Origin: Pedobacter aquae
GTDB lineage: Bacteria > Bacteroidota > Bacteroidia > Sphingobacteriales > Sphingobacteriaceae
Length of the DNA stretch: 64,000 nucleotides
Reading direction: 5' to 3'
NCBI RefSeq assembly: GCF_008195825.1
Contig: NZ_CP043329.1
Span: 2,108,001-2,172,000, forward strand
Shown: positions 58,751 to 64,000 of the stretch, piece after piece
Layout of the letters: every line of letters begins with the position of its first letter
Position numbering within the stretch: position 1 is the first letter of the stretch
Made by a program: the position numbers and the translations under genes
Notes under the pieces: generated by a model
Databases searched by the model: none
What the model was told of the DNA's origin: nothing
Seen by the model: the letters and a program-made list of their open reading frames with translations, nothing else

Positions 58751-59443
58751 ATGAATGAAATTTTTGAATGGGAAAGAGTTTTAATGAATGATTTGCCTAT
58801 TATTTTCTTGTTGGAGGTGATATTCAGATGCTTAGTCATGTTTATCGTGGTCTTATTTTCTTTAAAACTTACAGGCAAGAGAGGCATTAAGCAATTATCT
58901 ATTTTTGAGTTGGTCATTATCATCACGCTAGGTTCTGCAGCCGGCGACCCTATGTTTTATGAAGATGTAGGTTTATTACCCGCTATTACTGTTTTTATTT
59001 GCGTTTTAGCTTTTTATAGAACTGTTACTTGGGCGCTTAAATTTAAAAAATTTGAGCATTGGATAGAAGGCAAACCGGCTTATTTAATTGTCGACGGGGA
59101 ATTTGTTATAGAAAGAATGAAAAAAGAAGACATAGCTGTTGACGAATTTTATGCAGAACTAAGAATGGAACACATAGACCATTTAGGCCAAGTAAAACTA
59201 GCTATTTTAGAAGTATCTGGAGATATAAGTGTATTTTTCTATAAAAACGAAGATGTAAAATACGGTTTACCTATACTGCCACAAGAAGTTAGAAATCCTG
59301 TAAAAGAGATTACAAAAAAAGGTTTATTTGCTTGTGTTTCTTGCGGTAAAGTTCATGAATTAGACATAGCAACAGAGGCGGTTTGCAGCAAGTGCGGCAA
59401 AAAGAAATGGTTAGAAGCTAGGAATAACTTTAGGGTAGTTTAG
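58751..59443 (+). CDS. DUF421 (YetF-like) membrane protein with a C-terminal Cys4 zinc-ribbon
   Basis: This is a 230-residue membrane protein of the YetF/DUF421 family. Three hydrophobic segments occupy about residues 15-100 (IIFLLEVIFRCLVMFIVVLFSL, FELVIIITLGSAAGDPMF, and ITVFICVLAFYRTVTWAL). The cytoplasmic YetF domain (GKPAYLIVDGEFVIERMKKEDI, QVKLAILEVSGDISVFFY) follows. The end carries CVSCGKVHEL and CSKCGKKKW, two CxxC knuckles that look like a zinc ribbon, which I do not expect in the usual short YetF protein. The function of the family is not established. Confidence 0.88.
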   Translation: MNEIFEWERVLMNDLPIIFLLEVIFRCLVMFIVVLFSLKLTGKRGIKQLSIFELVIIITLGSAAGDPMFYEDVGLLPAITVFICVLAFYRTVTWALKFKKFEHWIEGKPAYLIVDGEFVIERMKKEDIAVDEFYAELRMEHIDHLGQVKLAILEVSGDISVFFYKNEDVKYGLPILPQEVRNPVKEITKKGLFACVSCGKVHELDIATEAVCSKCGKKKWLEARNNFRVV

Positions 59444-59949
59444 TTTAGATAGACACCATCGGGCTCATTATTCTCGTCTAAAACTACTTCTACGTGTTCT
59501 TTTAATACGGTAGAAAGTTGTAGGCCTACAAAATCTGTAGCTACCGGAAATAGTTTATGACTTCTATCTATCAAAACAACAGATCTCAATTTTTTTAAAG
59601 GGATATTTAAGAATACTCCTAAACCATAAGCAATGGTTCTACCGCTATTTAAAACATCATCAACTAAAATAATAACTTTATTTTGGCAGGCTTCTATAGG
59701 GATATTGATAGATGATTCTAGCTTAGAGCTATCTTTATTTAACTCAATTTCTGCTAAGGTAATTTTAAAATGAGCAATTTCTTTTAATACTTTTTCTAGC
59801 CTTAAAGCAAACCTATAACCTCTAGAAACCACACCCGCAAGAATAATTTCTTGTTCTTCTATATTGTCTTCTAAAATTTGATAAGCAATACGGTTAATTT
59901 TCTGCTGTATTTGCGTATGGTTAAGAATAAGTACTCTTTTGGTTGGCAT
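59440..59949 (-). CDS. Phosphoribosyltransferase, PyrR-like
   Basis: This is a 169-residue type I phosphoribosyltransferase with the PRPP-binding motif VIILVDDVLNSGRTIAYGL and a preceding ILAGVVSRGYRFALRLEKVL. It resembles PyrR-type uracil phosphoribosyltransferase/regulator proteins (LIDRSHKLFPVATDFVGLQLST). It either makes UMP from uracil or binds nucleotide. No pyr genes are nearby. It overlaps the convergent DUF421 gene by 4 bp. Confidence 0.88.
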   Translation of the reverse strand: MPTKRVLILNHTQIQQKINRIAYQILEDNIEEQEIILAGVVSRGYRFALRLEKVLKEIAHFKITLAEIELNKDSSKLESSINIPIEACQNKVIILVDDVLNSGRTIAYGLGVFLNIPLKKLRSVVLIDRSHKLFPVATDFVGLQLSTVLKEHVEVVLDENNEPDGVYLN

Positions 59950-60142
59950 AGCTGCTATTTTTGGCTCAAATTAACTAATTATGTTTAAACCTGTAATCTT
60001 TTTTAAAAATTAATGTAACTAATGATGCTATGATAGCGTCTAAGTTTTAAAAGGTTTACAAATTTGTCTTAATAAATTTTTAGTGTGTGTTAATGCTAAG
60101 AGGTTATCAATAATCGAATCCACTTTATGTGGCTGGTTTCAA

Positions 60143-60204
60143 TTGTCATCCTGAGCAGGGTCGAAGGATGAATTAGGCTTCAACTCCGCTTCAGCCTGAC
60201 ACGA
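60143..60204. repeat. Intergenic inverted repeat with Bacteroidota-type TGTCATCCTGAGC motif
   Basis: The left part TGTCATCCTGAGC...GTCGAAGG and right part CTTCAACTCCGCTTCAGCCTGACA are imperfect reverse complements around a short AT loop. A motif of this type recurs in intergenic regions of many Pedobacter-like genomes as I recall. It falls between the phosphoribosyltransferase start and the 3' end of the hypothetical gene, in a 283-bp gap that otherwise shows nothing. Confidence 0.65.
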
Positions 60205-60232
60205 ATTATTTGATTTGACAGCCTCTTTTCTT

Positions 60233-60625
60233 TTAATAGGGGTAATAAACAAAATTTGCTCCTTCTGGCACCACAACAAAGACACAGGCAAAATCGTCGG
60301 CATTTTTATAGCTGCTTAAAAAAGCATCTTTCTTAGTCTCCTGAATAATGCCTCTTTCTATAAATTCTTCTAAAGTGGATGCTTGTATAGTCCAATCTGT
60401 AGCCAATTCTACCCTATCTAAAATAACTTCACCAATATGAACTTCATGCTGATGAGCAATAAATATAGGATGGGCCGATAAACCTTCTACCATAATTTCT
60501 ATGGCAACCTCCCTAATGGCATCTTTATAATTTGCTAAATCTTTTTTTAAAGAGAGTAAAGGACTTTCCTGAGGTTTTTGATTTTCCCCCGCAGCCGGAT
60601 TACCCATTAAATCTTCTTGATTCAT
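60233..60625 (-). CDS. Hypothetical protein downstream of rlmD
   Basis: I do not recognise a named family. The 130-residue protein has a low-complexity N-terminus (MNQEDLMGNPAAGENQKPQE), a helical middle (LKKDLANYKDAIREVAIEIMVEGLS), a possible metal- or ligand-contact segment HPIFIAHQHEVHIGE, and a C-terminal CVFVVVPEGANFVYYPY. There is no signal peptide or membrane helix. The ATGA overlap with rlmD (60622-60625) shows co-translation and supports a real gene. Confidence 0.75.
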   Translation of the reverse strand: MNQEDLMGNPAAGENQKPQESPLLSLKKDLANYKDAIREVAIEIMVEGLSAHPIFIAHQHEVHIGEVILDRVELATDWTIQASTLEEFIERGIIQETKKDAFLSSYKNADDFACVFVVVPEGANFVYYPY

Positions 60626-62019
60626 TTCTTCAATTCTAATAAAACCACATTTTCTACATGCTGCGTTTGAGGGAACATATCAACAGGTTTAATTCTGCTC
60701 ACTTCATATTTCTCTTTTAAACGCAGCAAATCTCTAGCCTGTGTAGCCGCATTACAGCTTACATAAACAATTTTATCAGCCTCCATCTCCATTAAGCGCT
60801 CTACAACATCAGGGTGCATACCCGCCCTTGGAGGGTCTGTAATCACCACATCGGGTTTGCCATGTTGGGCTATAAATTCGGCATTTAAAACGTCCTTCAT
60901 ATCGCCAGCATAAAACTTCGTATTGTTTATACCATTAATTTGTGAGTTTACCTTTGCATCTTCTATGGCCGTTGGCACATACTCTACCCCAACAACTTCT
61001 TTAGCATCTTTTGCTACAAAATTGGCAATGGTACCTGTACCGGTATACAAATCGTAAACCAATTCTTTACCTGTTAAACCTGCAAAATCACGCGTTATTT
61101 TATACAATTCATAAGCTTGTAAAGAGTTGGTTTGGTAAAATGATTTAGGCCCGATTCTGAACTTCAAGCCCTCCATTTCTTCATAAATAAAAGGCTGCCC
61201 GTGGTATAATAAAATATCTTGATCAAAAATGGTGTCATTTTTCTTTTGGTTGATGATGTACATAAGCGAATTTACCTGAGGAAAACTAGCTTTCACAAAA
61301 TCCATCAAAAGCTCTACTTGCCCTTCTTCCGGATAAGCAAAAACCATCACAATCATCAGTTCTCCTGTTGAAGAAGTTCTGATGATTAAATTTCTTAACG
61401 CACCTTCATGAGCTCTTAAATCGTAAAAAGAAATTTGATTAGCTAAAGCAAAATCGCGGATGCTGTTTCTAATTTCATTAGAAGGAGAAGCCTGAAGCCA
61501 GCAATGCTGAACATCTAAAATCTTATCAAAACGAAGAGGTACATGAAAACCTAAAGCATTCATTTCCATAGCTTCGCCAGAGGCAACATCTTCTTGGGTT
61601 AACCATCTTTTATTAGAAAATGTATATTCTAATTTGTTACGGTAATAAGTAGTTTCTGCCGATGCTAAAATAGGCTCGGTATGTGCAACATCTAAACCTG
61701 CAAGCCTTTGCAAAGCATCAGTAACAGATTTTTGCTTGTATTTTAACTGTGCGCTATAATCCATGTGCTGCCATTTGCAGCCTCCGCAAGTTCCAAAGTG
61801 TACACAAAAAGGTGTTACCCTATCTGCCGATGGTTGATGTAGCGTATGCACCTTGGCCTCAGCAAATTTTTTCTTCTTTTTATAAACTGCGGCATCTACA
61901 ACATCACCAGGGATAGCTTTTTCTATAAAAACCACCAAATCTTGATGTCTTGCTACACCTTTACCTTCTTCTGCAATGTCAAAAACTTCTAATTGCTCTA
62001 ATATCTTTTGTTCGCCCAA
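60622..62019 (-). CDS. rlmD: 23S rRNA (uracil-5-)-methyltransferase, RumA type
   Basis: This SAM-dependent methyltransferase converts a uridine in 23S rRNA to m5U. An N-terminal TRAM domain (VFDIAEEGKGVARHQDLVVFIEKAIPGD) is followed by the FGTCGGCKWQHMDY cluster-type Cys motif with an upstream Cys (TPFCVHFG), then the Rossmann fold with LVYDLYTGTGTIANF, DPPRAGMHPDVV and SCNAATQARDL containing the catalytic Cys. The 465-residue length is typical. The gene could equally be annotated rumA or trmA-like; RlmD is the best symbol. It starts 43 bp after the end of the T9SS-tail gene and overlaps the next gene by 4 bp. Confidence 0.92.
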   Translation of the reverse strand: MGEQKILEQLEVFDIAEEGKGVARHQDLVVFIEKAIPGDVVDAAVYKKKKKFAEAKVHTLHQPSADRVTPFCVHFGTCGGCKWQHMDYSAQLKYKQKSVTDALQRLAGLDVAHTEPILASAETTYYRNKLEYTFSNKRWLTQEDVASGEAMEMNALGFHVPLRFDKILDVQHCWLQASPSNEIRNSIRDFALANQISFYDLRAHEGALRNLIIRTSSTGELMIVMVFAYPEEGQVELLMDFVKASFPQVNSLMYIINQKKNDTIFDQDILLYHGQPFIYEEMEGLKFRIGPKSFYQTNSLQAYELYKITRDFAGLTGKELVYDLYTGTGTIANFVAKDAKEVVGVEYVPTAIEDAKVNSQINGINNTKFYAGDMKDVLNAEFIAQHGKPDVVITDPPRAGMHPDVVERLMEMEADKIVYVSCNAATQARDLLRLKEKYEVSRIKPVDMFPQTQHVENVVLLELKK

Positions 62020-62062
62020 AACTTATGCTGTTTAAGCTGGCAAAATTAAGGTTTTAAAAAGA

Positions 62063-64000
62063 TTATTCACCATGAATAAATTTCTTATGTACCTGTTTTG
62101 TGCCTACTTCAAGCTTCACTATATAAACGCCTTTTACTAAAGGTACTTTACTTAGGAAAACATGGTTTTCTCCTTTTGCAAAACTTAATAAAGAAGTTTG
62201 TACGCATTTACCAGAGATATCGTAAACATAAAGCTTAGCGTTTTCTTCTTTAGCCGTAAATGCTGAGAGCTTAAATTCTGAGGGTAAAACAATAATATCT
62301 AGCTCTTGCTGATTGGAGATACCCGTATTTACTGCAATAATTTTTAATTCTGTAGATTTTCCATCAAAATCTACTTGAACCAATTTATAGTAATTTGTTC
62401 CGCTTAAAGGCTTTGCATCAGTTAAGCTATAATTTTGAGGAACAGATGAATTACCTACACCAGCTATACTTTTTAATAAATGGAAGTTTTTACCATCATT
62501 AGACCTATAAATATGAAACTTCTGGTTATTGGTTTCTGTAGCTGTAGACCAAGCCAGCTTAACCTCATTATTTTGGTTAAACCCATTGAAAGAAAGCAAA
62601 CTTACCGGTAAAGTATAAATACCACTAGTAGCCAAAGTTTGGTTAAAATTTAACCATGGACTACCTAAAATAGAACTATCGTTAGATGATATGAATAAAA
62701 TTTGCTCATTTGCAGCTATACTGTATGACCTAGCAGTAAGGGTTTGTGGTGATGGTACAAAGTTATCTCCACGGGTAAAATGAATTTCATGCTGATTACC
62801 TGCTGGCATTAAAGTATCTAGATTTAGCGTTACATTTGTGTTGTTATCATTTCTAAATGATGCATAAACTGCTCCGTTTAACCTTACCACTAACCCTTTA
62901 ACACCGTTTACGGTAAGTCGGCTTACCGAAGCTTCCCCCGTTGCGTTTGCTCTTCTGATTTCTGTGATGAAGAATTTTCTGGTATTTGCCGGATATGTGA
63001 ATGGAGTTGTTCCTGTAGAAAGGTTAAATCTTAATCTAATTTCTGAGGCTAACCTAACGAAATCTCTTAAAGTACCGGCCATAGCAGTATCTACAGAAGT
63101 AAAATCATGCTGATGTATAATAGCTCTTAAGCCACCATAGGTATATCTTTTGCCAGGCTCATCTATGGTAAAAACTTTTGGGTTTAATAAGCCGAACCTT
63201 CCGTAAGTAAATCTGATACGGCCATCAATACTACCTGCTTGCGTAGCTACATTATCTTTAGGATAAACTTCTACCAAACCTACCATTCTATCTGGCAACA
63301 TGATCCATTGCTGAAAAGAAGCCCAGTTGGTATCAAAACCTCTAGGGCCGGATGTTTGGTATTGTAAAATAGAAGGAGTAGAAATTGTAGCAGCAGTTTT
63401 AGCTACATTACTTTTAGCATTCATTTTGGTACTCATATAGCCCCAATCTGTCCATTCTGTTGTTCTGGTACTAGTAGCAAAGTTTCTAACATGAACTTTA
63501 GCATGTACAGCCATTAAAGCAGCATCCATTTCATCTTGTCCGGCAAATCTTCCGGGCTGGGTTGTCATGGCGCCAACAATGGTTTGTGCACCTGGAAAAT
63601 CCTCATTACCAGAGACATTTCTACCAGATGCAGCATAAGAGAAACGGCCATATCTTGCTTTAGGTCCTTGGATATTTCTGTTATAAACAAAAAAATTATC
63701 GGGTACTGGTGAAGATGACAGATTCATCTTATGAAAAGTAACCGAAAGTGGGTCGCCATCAAAACCATAAACCTGATGGTATCTATCATAAACAGATTTC
63801 AGGTATGGATTTTCTGTGATGTATAAAATGGGCGCTAAAGAGGCAGACCTAGAAAACAAATGTGTTGCACCGTTCCACATCGTTTTCCAGGCGCCTGCCG
63901 TGTAATACTCTGGTACCTCTAAGGGTTCTATGTCTAAAATTTCATAATTGGCTGATTTTGAAATGATATCCCAAGCAGGCTGATACTCTATCATAGCCCA
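62063..64000 (-). CDS. Secreted protein with T9SS type A sorting domain, 5' end outside window
   Basis: The frame is open to the right edge, so the N-terminus and probably a signal peptide are missing; the visible part is about 645 residues. The last 75 residues (LPSEFKLSAFTAKEENAKLYVYD to FIHGE) are a Por-type C-terminal sorting tail, which directs export through the type IX system. Before it is a fibronectin-type-III-like domain (LPVSLLSFNGFNQNNEVKLAWSTATETNNQKFHIYRS, about 470-560). The larger N-terminal part is beta-rich (NVNLTLN-like repeats, IDGRIRFTYGRFGLL, QHEIHFTRGDNFVPS); it may be a polysaccharide lyase-type or other carbohydrate-active domain, but I cannot name a family. Confidence 0.78.
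   Translation of the reverse strand, partial: WAMIEYQPAWDIISKSANYEILDIEPLEVPEYYTAGAWKTMWNGATHLFSRSASLAPILYITENPYLKSVYDRYHQVYGFDGDPLSVTFHKMNLSSSPVPDNFFVYNRNIQGPKARYGRFSYAASGRNVSGNEDFPGAQTIVGAMTTQPGRFAGQDEMDAALMAVHAKVHVRNFATSTRTTEWTDWGYMSTKMNAKSNVAKTAATISTPSILQYQTSGPRGFDTNWASFQQWIMLPDRMVGLVEVYPKDNVATQAGSIDGRIRFTYGRFGLLNPKVFTIDEPGKRYTYGGLRAIIHQHDFTSVDTAMAGTLRDFVRLASEIRLRFNLSTGTTPFTYPANTRKFFITEIRRANATGEASVSRLTVNGVKGLVVRLNGAVYASFRNDNNTNVTLNLDTLMPAGNQHEIHFTRGDNFVPSPQTLTARSYSIAANEQILFISSNDSSILGSPWLNFNQTLATSGIYTLPVSLLSFNGFNQNNEVKLAWSTATETNNQKFHIYRSNDGKNFHLLKSIAGVGNSSVPQNYSLTDAKPLSGTNYYKLVQVDFDGKSTELKIIAVNTGISNQQELDIIVLPSEFKLSAFTAKEENAKLYVYDISGKCVQTSLLSFAKGENHVFLSKVPLVKGVYIVKLEVGTKQVHKKFIHGE

Overview
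The window is from a Bacteroidota genome, most likely Sphingobacteriaceae close to Pedobacter; the genus is an inference from protein style, not a search result. Support comes from the low G+C, two SusC/SusD pairs, many lipoproteins with an SxxC-type lipobox, a type IX secretion (Por) C-terminal tail, long-form IspG, DUF4202 and DUF2652 proteins, and the scarcity of Shine-Dalgarno sequences. No tRNA, rRNA, CRISPR array, insertion sequence or phage gene was seen.

Layout. 1-16615 is a glucuronoxylan utilisation locus made of two convergent gene sets that meet at a bidirectional terminator near 6383. The + set is GH67, GH10, GH115 and GH43. The - set is SusC, SusD, GH10 with an inserted CBM, a SGNH acetylesterase and GH43. 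Together they bind and import xylan fragments, cut the backbone, and remove acetyl, (methyl)glucuronosyl and arabinosyl/xylosyl groups. 16616-17253 is a regulatory gap with inverted repeats. 17254-19630 is a response regulator and a GAF-PAS-PAS histidine kinase. 19807-27026 is a mixed block: DUF4202, a cyclase-like DUF2652 protein, an HD domain fused to a PycTM-like (DUF5706) membrane module, an SdiA-regulated-type lipoprotein, and a large metallophosphoesterase fused to an outer-membrane barrel.

27080-45634 is a starch/maltodextrin locus, all on the - strand. In transcription order it holds a LacI regulator, SusC, SusD, SusE/F, GH31, GH13, beta-phosphoglucomutase, GH65 phosphorylase, an MFS sugar transporter and a GH13 lipoprotein. 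The logic is surface capture, cleavage, maltose uptake, phosphorolysis by GH65 and isomerisation of beta-glucose-1-phosphate to glucose-6-phosphate. A perfect 14-bp-arm palindrome between lacI and susC is the best operator candidate, and a strong hairpin plus T-tract after susE/F looks like an internal attenuator.

45737-64000 is mostly housekeeping: alpha/beta hydrolase, ispG, an RDD protein, an OstA-like protein, tilS, class I ribonucleotide reductase (nrdB, nrdA) behind a clear cobalamin riboswitch, a 2OG-Fe(II) oxygenase, DUF421, a PyrR-type phosphoribosyltransferase, rlmD, and a truncated T9SS-secreted protein at the right edge.

Five genes (xylan susD, the metallophosphoesterase, the MFS transporter, GH13 and GH31) are each broken by a frameshift that one extra base in a short homopolymer would repair. 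All five errors go the same way, so a systematic homopolymer under-call in the assembly is more likely than five real pseudogenes. The most unusual gene pair is the cyclase-like DUF2652 gene overlapping the HD-PycTM gene tail to tail, which resembles the parts of a cyclic-nucleotide (Pycsar-like) signalling or defence system.
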